From contig JAPYWO010000127.1 of assembly GCA_028276305.1 (NCBI GenBank), positions 1 to 5,360 on the forward strand: DNA of 5,360 nucleotides, written 5' to 3'. Source of the stretch: Candidatus Thermokryptus sp. Lineage in GTDB: Bacteria; Bacteroidota; Ignavibacteria; Kryptoniales; Kryptoniaceae. Shown here piece by piece: positions 1 through 5,360 of the stretch. Positions within the stretch are counted from its first letter, which is position 1. Each line of letters starts with the position of its first letter. Position numbers and translations under genes: made by a program. The notes beneath the pieces were generated by a model. That model ran no database searches. It was not told the DNA's origin and worked only from the letters and a program-made list of their open reading frames with translations.

Positions 1-502
1 GCAAAACTGCCCCAGCACCATCTCCAAAAAGAACACAGGTGTTTCTATCCGTATAATCAACAATTGCGCTCATCTTGTCAGCACCAACCACAAGGACTTT
101 ATTATAATTTCCCGATTCAATAAACTGCGCCCCCGTTATCAAAGCATAAATAAAGCCAGAACACGCAGCTGATAGATCAAATCCCCAAGCCCTCTTCAAA
201 CCAAGCTTCTCTTGAATAACCGCAGCGGTTGAAGGAAAGAACATATCTGGAGTAACTGTCGCAACTATTATAACCTCAATATCTTCCGGTCCGACACCGC
301 TATTTTCAAATAATCTCTTTATCGCTTCAACCGCAAGGTCGGATGTCGCTCCCTTCTCAAGAATTCTCCTCTCTCTTATCCCGGTTCTCGTCCTTATCCA
401 TTCATCGCTTGTATCAACCATCTTTTCAAGATCAAAATTTGAAAGAACTTTCTCCGGAACATAATGACCAACAGCAGTTATAGTCGCCCTCCGTTGCCCC
501 AA
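1..502 (-). CDS. fabH: 3-oxoacyl-ACP synthase III (KAS III), N-terminal half, cut by window start
   Basis: FabH condenses acetyl-CoA (or another short acyl-CoA) with malonyl-ACP to start each fatty acid chain in the cytoplasm. The 167 visible residues are about half of the usual ~320-330. The thiolase-fold signatures are clear: [15 protein letters not shown] near the start, [16 protein letters not shown] at about 31-46, and the catalytic cysteine C114 in [15 protein letters not shown] follows at 140-145 and the GDGAGAVL turn at 160-167. The catalytic His and Asn would lie beyond the window. I chose the TTG codon at 502-500 as start because GGAGG lies 7 nt upstream and the family's conserved N-terminus follows within a few residues; no ATG or GTG is better placed. 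It starts 2 nt after the plsX stop, so the two are very likely translationally coupled. A KAS III paralogue with a different acyl preference cannot be excluded, but next to plsX fabH is by far the best call. Confidence 0.96.
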   Translation of the reverse strand, partial: MGQRRATITAVGHYVPEKVLSNFDLEKMVDTSDEWIRTRTGIRERRILEKGATSDLAVEAIKRLFENSGVGPEDIEVIIVATVTPDMFFPSTAAVIQEKLGLKRAWGFDLSAACSGFIYALITGAQFIESGNYNKVLVVGADKMSAIVDYTDRNTCVLFGDGAGAVL

Positions 503-504
503 TT

Positions 505-1539
505 TTACACCTCCGTTTTAATTTTATAAGTTTTTAACGCTTCCTTTATTTTTTGATTGATCTTCCTATAAACCGTTTCCTCAGCCCTGTAAATCATATT
601 CTTAATCGCAACTGCAGTTGAACTCCCATGACCAATTATCGCAACGCCATTCACACCCAAAAAAGGAACACCTCCATATTCTTGATAATCAAACTCCTTC
701 AACGCTTTCCTCAAACCACGCGCAAGCAAACCAAAAGTCAACCTGCGAAATATATTCCTCATCGCATAATTCCTTAATTTCCTTTTCAAAACCCCAAGAA
801 CACTTTCAGCGAACTTCAAAACTATGTTCCCAACAAAACCATCACAAACGATGACATCCGCTTTCCCTAAGAGAATATCCCTCCCTTCAACATTGCCGAC
901 GAAATTCAACTTGCTCTCCGATAAAAGTTGATACGCCTGTAATACAACATCCCCACCTTTTGTGCTTTCCTCTCCTATGTTTAAAAGCGCAACCTTGGGA
1001 TTTTTCTGTCCAAGTATTTCACTTGAATAAATGCTCCCCATAATCGCAAATTCAAATAAATGATTCGGCTTACAATCAACATTTGCACCGACATCAAGCA
1101 TTATACTTTTTCTTCCCGATTCGGTCGGGAAAACGCTCCCGATCGTCGGTCTTGAAATCCCTTCTATTCGTCCAAGTATAAAAGTCGCTGCTGTCAAAAC
1201 CGCCCCAGTGTTGCCAGCACTTGCAAATGCATCAACTTCCCCATCGCTATGAAGTTTCATCCCAACAACTATTGAGGAGTTCTTTTTCCTCCTCAAAGCC
1301 ACCGTAGGAATATCATCCATCCCTATCACCTGAGGCGCATCAACAATTGAGTAATTCAACCCGATGGTATCATACTTTCTCAGTTCATTTTTTATCTTCT
1401 TCTCATCGCCAACAAATACAATCTCAAAACGATTGTTAGATTCCCTTAAAGCCATGATTGCACCCTCAATCACATTCTTGGGTGCATAGTCCCCACCCAT
1501 CGCATCAACAGCGATTTTAATCTTCTTTGAATTTTCCAT
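505..1539 (-). CDS. plsX: Phosphate acyltransferase PlsX (acyl-ACP:phosphate acyltransferase)
   Basis: PlsX converts acyl-ACP and phosphate into acyl-phosphate, the donor used by PlsY to acylate glycerol-3-phosphate in phospholipid synthesis. It is a peripheral membrane enzyme. From the start chosen here it has 344 residues, the normal family length. Visible hallmarks are [19 protein letters not shown] at about 9-27, [12 protein letters not shown] at 107-118 and [11 protein letters not shown] at 148-158. Further on come [13 protein letters not shown] at 185-197, [20 protein letters not shown] at 216-235 and [20 protein letters not shown] at 288-307. An in-frame TTG at 1557-1555 would add six residues (MSSFCE) and overlap the upstream gene. 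I prefer the ATG at 1539-1537 because it sits 1 nt after the upstream stop (TGAGATG) and gives the usual short lead into IAVDAMGGD. Neither start has a good Shine-Dalgarno, so expression probably depends on coupling to the upstream gene. fabH follows 2 nt after the stop, the classical order. Confidence 0.97.
   Translation of the reverse strand: MENSKKIKIAVDAMGGDYAPKNVIEGAIMALRESNNRFEIVFVGDEKKIKNELRKYDTIGLNYSIVDAPQVIGMDDIPTVALRRKKNSSIVVGMKLHSDGEVDAFASAGNTGAVLTAATFILGRIEGISRPTIGSVFPTESGRKSIMLDVGANVDCKPNHLFEFAIMGSIYSSEILGQKNPKVALLNIGEESTKGGDVVLQAYQLLSESKLNFVGNVEGRDILLGKADVIVCDGFVGNIVLKFAESVLGVLKRKLRNYAMRNIFRRLTFGLLARGLRKALKEFDYQEYGGVPFLGVNGVAIIGHGSSTAVAIKNMIYRAEETVYRKINQKIKEALKTYKIKTEV
510..514 (-). 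promoter_or_regulatory. Ribosome binding site deciding the TTG start of fabH
   Basis: The minus strand reads GGAGG followed by 7 nt and then TTG (502-500). The motif lies inside the last codons of plsX. It is the strongest Shine-Dalgarno match in the window, and it supports the non-ATG start. Confidence 0.8.
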
Positions 1540-1540
1540 C

Positions 1541-2452
1541 TCACAAAATGAACTCAATTGGAATTTCAGGGAATGTTGAAGGGGATATTAATTCAATGCC
1601 ATATTTTTGAGCTTCCAATCTCGCATCTGGATAAGCAAGCGCAACAATCAAAACCTTACGCTTCGCCTTTACACCATTTACACGCTCATAAGCCCTGACA
1701 TTATCATAAAACTTAATGACATCTGCTTCTGAAGCGCTACCTTTTATCTCAACTAAAATCACCTCGCTATCGCTTATAACGACATCAATCTCATACTTAT
1801 CCCTCTTCGGGTGAATATCCGGTAAGATGCCTTCATATCTCCACTTCGTAACTTTCCAACCAAACTCTTTTTCAACAATTGTTTTCATCCCTTCTTTAAA
1901 TGCCATCTCTGCATTTATTCCCCATCGGTTCCCAACTATGCTCAATCTTATATTGAAACTTCGCTCAAACTGTTTTAAACTTTCGGTAAATTCCTCTCTG
2001 AACTTATTCATTTCACGCCAAAATTCAGCCCTCATCGCCTGATTCTCCCTCGCCATCTCCTCTCTTAATTTCCTTATCTCCTCCCAAAACTCAGCCCGCA
2101 TCGCTTGATTTTCCCTTGCCATTTCCTCTCTCAATTTCCTTATCTCCTCCCAAAACTCAGCCCGCATCGCTTGATTTTCCCTTGCCATTTCCTCTCTCAA
2201 TTTCCTTATCTCCTCCCAGAATTCAGCTCTCATCGCCTTATTTTCCTCGGCGATTTCCCTTCTGAGCTCTAAAAGTTTATCATCAAATTGCTTTGAAAGC
2301 TTTATCAAACTCTCATCAAGATAACTTCTCGTCACGGGTTCCTCACGAAGCAAAAGCACAGATATCTCCCTTCTAAAATCAGCGTCTTCGGACATCAGCT
2401 CAAGCAAAGCATTTTTCAGTTCCTCCTTATTTATCGCTCGCCTTGTCTTCAT
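1541..2452 (-). CDS. Repeat-rich coiled-coil protein with C-terminal PD-(D/E)XK nuclease-like domain (resembles DUF3782-type proteins)
   Basis: A 303-residue protein with no experimentally known function that I recognise. Residues 1-40 are helical and charged. About 41-165 are a long, nearly uninterrupted coiled coil rich in Glu, Arg and Lys. Inside it, residues 70-157 are four tandem 22-residue repeats with a core of ENQAMRAEFW then EEIRKLREEM; the fourth diverges in its second half. From about 165 to the end there is an alpha/beta domain. It carries a helix with E182 (NAEMAF), then D223 (YEIDVV), a short turn, and E235-I-K237 (VILVEIKGS). This E...D...ExK spacing is that of PD-(D/E)XK nucleases of the Holliday-junction-resolvase-like kind, and all key residues are present. 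No signal peptide or membrane segment is seen, so it is probably cytoplasmic. Coiled coil plus such a domain recalls the DUF3782 family common in thermophiles; this is recognition from memory, not a search. The gene starts 10 nt after rpmF and ends 1 nt before plsX, so it is co-transcribed with them. No Shine-Dalgarno precedes its ATG. It does not belong to the usual yceD-rpmF-plsX-fabH set. Confidence 0.85.
   Translation of the reverse strand: MKTRRAINKEELKNALLELMSEDADFRREISVLLLREEPVTRSYLDESLIKLSKQFDDKLLELRREIAEENKAMRAEFWEEIRKLREEMARENQAMRAEFWEEIRKLREEMARENQAMRAEFWEEIRKLREEMARENQAMRAEFWREMNKFREEFTESLKQFERSFNIRLSIVGNRWGINAEMAFKEGMKTIVEKEFGWKVTKWRYEGILPDIHPKRDKYEIDVVISDSEVILVEIKGSASEADVIKFYDNVRAYERVNGVKAKRKVLIVALAYPDARLEAQKYGIELISPSTFPEIPIEFIL
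1982..2245 (-). repeat. Four tandem 66-bp in-frame repeats coding a coiled coil
   Basis: The units are 2245-2180, 2179-2114, 2113-2048 and 2047-1982 in coding order, each 22 codons. Units two and three differ at 3 of 66 bases, all silent. An exact 86-base match exists at an offset of 66 (2067-2152 against 2133-2218). Unit one differs only in its first third as read on the coding strand. Unit four is clearly older, with changed residues in its second half. A length of 22 equals two 11-residue (hendecad) turns, so gain or loss of a unit would keep both reading frame and coiled-coil phase. Confidence 0.95.
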
Positions 2453-2462
2453 AAAATTGAAA

Positions 2463-2642
2463 TTATTCTTTTGGAGTTATCACGGTTCTACCGTGATAAT
2501 AACCGCATTTTGGACAAGCACGGTGAGGTAGCTTCGGTTCATGACATTGTGGACATTCGCTTAATGTTGGCGCTGTTGGCTTGTAATTAGCTCTTCTCTT
2601 GTCCCTACGCGACCTTGAATGTCTACGCTTTGGATTTGGCAT
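2463..2642 (-). CDS. rpmF: 50S ribosomal protein L32 (bL32), zinc-binding form
   Basis: A small basic protein of 59 residues that is part of the large ribosomal subunit. The start [18 protein letters not shown] is the classical L32 N-terminus (VPNPK/MPNPK followed by an arginine-rich stretch). It keeps both cysteine pairs, C30-x2-C33 and C43-x2-C46, so it is the zinc-ribbon (C+) form rather than the zinc-independent paralogue. The end [10 protein letters not shown] fits the family's CGxYxGRxV pattern. The ATG at 2642-2640 has GAGGTGAT 5 nt upstream. The gene begins 17 nt after yceD, the most conserved pairing in this operon type. A perfect hairpin is embedded in its last dozen codons. The gene is short and easily missed, but its identity is secure. 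Confidence 0.98.
   Translation of the reverse strand: MPNPKRRHSRSRRDKRRANYKPTAPTLSECPQCHEPKLPHRACPKCGYYHGRTVITPKE
2477..2499 (-). other. Perfect 10-bp inverted repeat with 3-nt loop at the 3' end of rpmF
   Basis: The arms are TTATCACGGT (2477-2486) and ACCGTGATAA (2490-2499) around a 3-base loop. In the mRNA this would be a stable hairpin covering the codons for YHGRTVI of L32. It ends about 24 nt before the ATG of the next gene. There is no U-tract directly after it, so it is not a standard intrinsic terminator. It may affect mRNA stability or translation of the next gene, or be a by-product of the conserved protein sequence. Confidence 0.6.
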
Positions 2643-2647
2643 ATCAA

Positions 2648-2655
2648 ATCACCTC
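2648..2655 (-). promoter_or_regulatory. Ribosome binding site of rpmF
   Basis: The minus strand reads GAGGTGAT, an extended anti-16S match, ending 5 nt before the rpmF ATG. It fills the 17-nt gap after yceD. It contrasts with the lack of such a site before the next gene. Confidence 0.75.
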
Positions 2656-2659
2656 AATT

Positions 2660-3181
2660 TTAGTTTTCACTTTTAAAATTTTCATCTTCCATAAGTTTTA
2701 AAAGAGGAGCCCAACGCGGGTCTATCTCCTCAACTTTACAAGTACAAACCTCAAAATTTAAATTTTTACCGCATCTCGGACAAAGCCCAAGACACTCCTC
2801 ATAGCATAGCAACTTCATCGGAACCGAAAGCAACACCATCTGTCTCACATCATCGGATATGTCAATCTCATTCGTCTCAGGAGTTATAACCATAACCTCG
2901 TCCGGCTCGTACTTCTTTGATTCCTCCTCGCTGTAAACATAGTACATCCTATAGCTATTCTCAAGCACTAAATCAAAATCCTCAACACACCTATCGCACT
3001 GGAATCTACCAACGGTGTAGACATTTGCTTTTAAAAAGATCTGTCGTCTTGACTTTTCAAGAGTAACCTCAACATAAACTGGTTTATTAAATCTCCTCTC
3101 GTCAATTTCAAGTTCCGATGGTTTCGTTATAAATGTGTAATTGTGTTCCCCATCGGACAACTTTGAGATGTTGATCTTCAT
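2660..3181 (-). CDS. yceD: YceD/DUF177 family protein (ribosome/23S rRNA-associated)
   Basis: A DUF177 protein of 173 residues, the usual family length. In other bacteria the family is linked to 23S rRNA accumulation and sits directly before rpmF, as here. The N-terminal half is beta-rich (MKINISKLSDGEHNYTF...), with a CDRCVEDFD motif at 62-70. The second half has the diagnostic cluster CYEECLGLCPRCGKNLN at 126-142 (C126, C130, C134, C137), followed by C146 and C148 and the tail DPRWAPLLKL at 154-163. The cysteines look fit to bind a metal such as zinc; that is inference. I chose the ATG at 3181-3179 because AGAGG lies 5 nt upstream and the conserved domain starts at once. A longer frame up to 3250 would add 23 residues that read through the AT-rich promoter-like DNA and lack conservation. 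It is the first gene of the operon that continues to fabH. Confidence 0.93.
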   Translation of the reverse strand: MKINISKLSDGEHNYTFITKPSELEIDERRFNKPVYVEVTLEKSRRQIFLKANVYTVGRFQCDRCVEDFDLVLENSYRMYYVYSEEESKKYEPDEVMVITPETNEIDISDDVRQMVLLSVPMKLLCYEECLGLCPRCGKNLNFEVCTCKVEEIDPRWAPLLKLMEDENFKSEN

Positions 3182-3186
3182 TAAAA

Positions 3187-3191
3187 CCTCT
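3187..3191 (-). promoter_or_regulatory. Ribosome binding site deciding the yceD start
   Basis: AGAGG on the minus strand lies 5 nt before the ATG at 3181. It supports the shorter yceD protein over the 23-residue N-terminal extension. Confidence 0.7.
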
Positions 3192-3216
3192 ATCGGCTTT
3201 TTGAAAAATTTTTTAA

Positions 3217-3245
3217 AATATAAAGAAAAAATAAAACATAAGCAA
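3217..3245 (-). promoter_or_regulatory. Candidate promoter of the yceD-rpmF-X-plsX-fabH operon
   Basis: In the 72-nt gap after the permease stop, the minus strand has TTGCTT (3245-3240), a 17-nt spacer, and TATATT (3222-3217). The second box matches 5 of 6 bases of TATAAT; the first matches only the TTG of TTGACA. The same bases also fit the Bacteroidota-type pattern (TTG, then TAnnTTT). Transcription would begin near 3210, giving a short leader of about 30 nt. The region is extremely AT-rich, so chance matches are easy. Confidence 0.4.
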
Positions 3246-3253
3246 GACAAATC

Positions 3254-4375
3254 TCATCCGATATACTTCCTAAACCTGAAAACGCTGAAACCGAAAATTA
3301 AAACCCCAAAACAGAGGAGAACAATTATATTTGGATAAAGTAGTTCAAACCCCGCCCCCTTGAGAAAAATCCCACGAAGGATCAAAAGGAAGTACTTCAA
3401 CGGGATAAAATTAGTGATGAACCTTATCAATAAAGGCATGCTTTCAACTGGAAATACAAAGCCAGAAAGGATTATATTTGGCATCGCAAAAAAATACGCT
3501 GTCATCAACGCCTGTTGTTGTGTCCTTGAAACAACTGACGAAAAAATTCCTAAACCAAGCGTCGTCATAAGAAAAATAAATGTTGAAACGAAAAGCAAAA
3601 ACAAACTCCCACGCAACGGAACTTTAAACCAAAACCTCCCCACAAGTATAATTGCTACCGCATCAAACAGACCAATTAAAACAAATGGCAAAATTTTACC
3701 TATCAACAACTCGTAACTTTTAATCGGTGTGACGAGCAACTGCTCAATCGTCCCTTGTTCCCTTTCCCTAACCATTGACATTGAAGTCATTATCAAGGTA
3801 ACGGTTATAAGTATCATCCCGATCAAACCCGGGACAATGAAAACTGCTGACCTCATTTCAGGATTGAACCACACCCTCACTTCCGGCTCGCACACAGGAA
3901 GGGTTTTAAAACCCATTGATAATAATTTTTTCTCAACCTCTGAGATAAATTTATCCCAAATCATGCTCACAAAAAATCCAAGCGCAATTGTAGCCGAGTT
4001 GGCATCGCTTCCATCAACAACGACCATAAGTTCAACCTTTTCACCTTTAATAATTTTTTTCTCAAATTCACTCGGGAAAACTATAACTAAATTCGCCTTA
4101 CCAATTTTCAAAACCTCATCAATTTCTCTTGAACTATCAATATAAAGCACGACATCAAATGTCTCCGTTGAATTTATCGCATTTACAATCTCTCTTGTCA
4201 AACGGCTTTTATCTAAATCAAAGATAGCAACGGGTAAATTCTTCACCTCAAATGTAGCAGCATATCCAAGTATGAAAAGCTGTATCACCGGAGCTATTAT
4301 CATAATCCCCATAAGAAGCCGATTTCTGCGTATCTGTAAAATTTCCTTTTTGAAAACCGAAATTATTCTAAACAT
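3254..4375 (-). CDS. ABC-2 type exporter permease (YbhR/YbhS-like), second of a pair
   Basis: An inner-membrane permease subunit of an ABC exporter, 373 residues, full length for the family. It has the ABC2_membrane_3 layout: one N-terminal membrane helix (about 20-41), a large extracytoplasmic domain (about 42-175), then five further helices (roughly 177-199, 226-247, 257-280, 288-309, 349-367). Family signatures are VDGSDANSA at 120-128, VWFNPEMRS...FIVPGLIG at 168-186, the cytoplasmic coupling segment MVREREQGTIEQLLVTP at 201-217, SRTQQQA at 283-289 and LSGFVFPVESMP at 303-314. Its ATG lies within the stop of the upstream permease (TAATG) and no Shine-Dalgarno is visible, so translation is probably coupled. 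With that neighbour it likely forms a heterodimer served by an upstream ATPase and a HlyD-type fusion protein. The substrate (drug, lipid or other) cannot be told from sequence. yceD follows after 72 nt and is probably a separate unit. Confidence 0.93.
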   Translation of the reverse strand: MFRIISVFKKEILQIRRNRLLMGIMIIAPVIQLFILGYAATFEVKNLPVAIFDLDKSRLTREIVNAINSTETFDVVLYIDSSREIDEVLKIGKANLVIVFPSEFEKKIIKGEKVELMVVVDGSDANSATIALGFFVSMIWDKFISEVEKKLLSMGFKTLPVCEPEVRVWFNPEMRSAVFIVPGLIGMILITVTLIMTSMSMVREREQGTIEQLLVTPIKSYELLIGKILPFVLIGLFDAVAIILVGRFWFKVPLRGSLFLLFVSTFIFLMTTLGLGIFSSVVSRTQQQALMTAYFFAMPNIILSGFVFPVESMPLLIRFITNFIPLKYFLLILRGIFLKGAGFELLYPNIIVLLCFGVLIFGFSVFRFRKYIG

Positions 4376-5360
4376 TAAATTTCACGCATCAATTTTCTTA
4401 ACCTTAACGAAGCAACTACAAAAGTGGAAAAGATAAAAAACAAAAGAATAAAGACATACTTAACATGCTCAAAAAGTCCATTCCCTTTCAAAATTATACC
4501 TCGTATCACATCAAGATAATACCTCGCTGGGACGAGATACGAAAGCAGTTGCAAAACCCAAGGCATATTTCTTATCGGAAAAACGAAACCAGAAAGTATG
4601 AAAGTAGGAACAACCGTTGAAATAAAAGCTATCGCCATGGTTGATTGCTGAGACCTTGCAACGGTTGAAATTATCAAGCCGATGTTTAATCCACAAAAAA
4701 TAAAAATCACCGTCACAAATAAAAGTGAAAACAGGTCACCTTTGACTTTGAGGTTGAAAAGGATATAACCTGCAAAAAGTATTAGAACCGAATCAATAAA
4801 GGCAAGGACAGCGTAAGGGATTAATTTCCCAGCGATGATGAAACTTGGAGAAAGCGGTGTTGATATCAACCTCTCAAATGAACCCAGTTCCCTTTCCCTT
4901 GATATTGAAAGCGATGTCATCAATACAGTCATAACCATCATGATCAATCCCATAAGCCCCGGGATGAAAAAATTTACACTCTTAAGTTCCTGATTGAACC
5001 AAATTCTCGGTTTCAGGTCAATCGCCTGGATATTTCTTCCAGTGATTTTAAAAATATAATTTTCAATTTCACCTCTTGAAAAACCTTGAACGATTTGTTG
5101 AACATAGCCAAGCACAACATTTGCCGTATTTGCATCGCTACCATCAATTATTATCTGAACCTTAACAGGTCTTCCCATCGCGATTTCGTTTGCAAAATCG
5201 TGTGATATAACTATTCCAACTTTTGCTCTGCCAGACACAAGAAAGCCATCTATCTTCCTCAAATCATCAACATAGCCAACCAACTTGAAAAAACCAGAAG
5301 AAATGAACTCCCTTATGAATTCATCGCTTAAACTTGTTTTACTCTGGTCGCATACGACAA
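4375..5360 (-). CDS. ABC-2 type exporter permease (YbhR/YbhS-like), first of a pair, N-terminus outside window
   Basis: A second permease of the same family. The frame stays open to the window edge, so the true start, including the first membrane helix, lies beyond 5360. The visible 327 residues begin VVCDQSKTSLSDEFIREF, matching the early extracytoplasmic part of the family (compare AIFDLDKSRLTREIV in its neighbour). A TTG at 5283-5281 is only an internal codon. Signatures by visible residue are IDGSDANTA at 71-79, WFNQELKSVNFFIPGLMG at 120-137, SRERELGSFERLISTP at 153-168, ARSQQST at 234-240 and LSGFVFPIRNMP at 255-266. Five membrane helices follow the extracytoplasmic domain. It is clearly paralogous to the downstream permease yet far from identical, suggesting an old duplication and two specialised halves of one transporter. 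The stop overlaps the next start by one base. The ATPase and fusion protein genes are expected just upstream. Confidence 0.93.
   Translation of the reverse strand, partial: VVCDQSKTSLSDEFIREFISSGFFKLVGYVDDLRKIDGFLVSGRAKVGIVISHDFANEIAMGRPVKVQIIIDGSDANTANVVLGYVQQIVQGFSRGEIENYIFKITGRNIQAIDLKPRIWFNQELKSVNFFIPGLMGLIMMVMTVLMTSLSISRERELGSFERLISTPLSPSFIIAGKLIPYAVLAFIDSVLILFAGYILFNLKVKGDLFSLLFVTVIFIFCGLNIGLIISTVARSQQSTMAIAFISTVVPTFILSGFVFPIRNMPWVLQLLSYLVPARYYLDVIRGIILKGNGLFEHVKYVFILLFFIFSTFVVASLRLRKLMREI

Noticed and set aside
618..854. Open frame on the plus strand inside plsX
   Set aside because: It lies antisense to the well-conserved plsX reading frame and encodes a low-complexity His/Ser/Gln-rich sequence with no recognisable domain.
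1113..1131. Inverted repeat TTCCCGA / TCGGGAA with 5-nt loop
   Set aside because: Short stem inside the middle of plsX, no U-tract and not near a gene boundary; likely chance.
1827..2042. Open frame on the plus strand opposite the nuclease-like gene
   Set aside because: It is antisense to a convincing coding frame, and no ribosome site or family likeness is seen.
1982..2245. Possible CRISPR-like array because of regular repeats
   Set aside because: The units are directly adjacent, have no unique spacers, and are in frame within a protein; they code a coiled coil.
1541..2462. Target-site duplication or terminal repeats bounding the inserted gene
   Set aside because: The two junctions share only a loose AATTtCAATT-like similarity in AT-rich DNA. 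No inverted ends or transposase are seen, so a mobile element cannot be claimed.
3182..3253. Intrinsic terminator after the permease gene
   Set aside because: Only A/T-tract self-complementarity is present (AAAAAATTTTT); there is no GC-rich stem.
3141..4145. Several plus-strand open frames opposite yceD and the permease
   Set aside because: They are reverse-strand shadows of conserved genes, with no protein-family features.
4511..4696. Second minus-strand open frame within the first permease
   Set aside because: It is an out-of-frame overlap of a conserved membrane segment, with no independent signals.

Overview
All genes in this window lie on the minus strand, so transcription runs from high to low coordinates. 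The DNA is AT-rich, with frequent AGA/AGG arginine and ATA isoleucine codons and Lys/Glu/Ile-rich proteins. This suggests a bacterium, plausibly a thermophile. The order yceD-rpmF-plsX-fabH is a classical bacterial arrangement. A lineage cannot be fixed from this stretch; a deep-branching thermophile of the Bacteroidota/Chlorobi side is only a guess.

Region 1 (about 5360-3254) holds two consecutive ABC-2 type exporter permeases of the YbhS/YbhR kind. The first is cut by the window edge. The second starts inside the stop codon of the first (TAATG overlap). They probably form the two membrane halves of one exporter, whose ATPase and membrane-fusion partner would lie beyond position 5360.

Region 2 (3253-3182) is a short, very AT-rich gap that holds a plausible promoter and a good ribosome binding site for the next operon.

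Region 3 (3181-1) is the ribosome/lipid operon: yceD (DUF177), rpmF (ribosomal protein L32), an extra gene, plsX, then fabH (cut by the window start). PlsX makes acyl-phosphate for phospholipid synthesis and FabH starts fatty acid chains, so both draw on acyl-ACP metabolism. YceD and L32 link the operon to ribosome production. Gaps are only 1-17 nt, so one transcript is likely.

The unusual element is the gene at 2452-1541, wedged between rpmF and plsX. It encodes a 303-residue protein with a long coiled coil and a C-terminal PD-(D/E)XK nuclease-like fold. The coiled coil contains four tandem 22-residue repeats, two of them 63/66 identical in DNA. A perfect 10-bp hairpin sits in the last codons of rpmF, just upstream of this gene. 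No RNA gene, CRISPR array, insertion sequence or clear terminator was seen.
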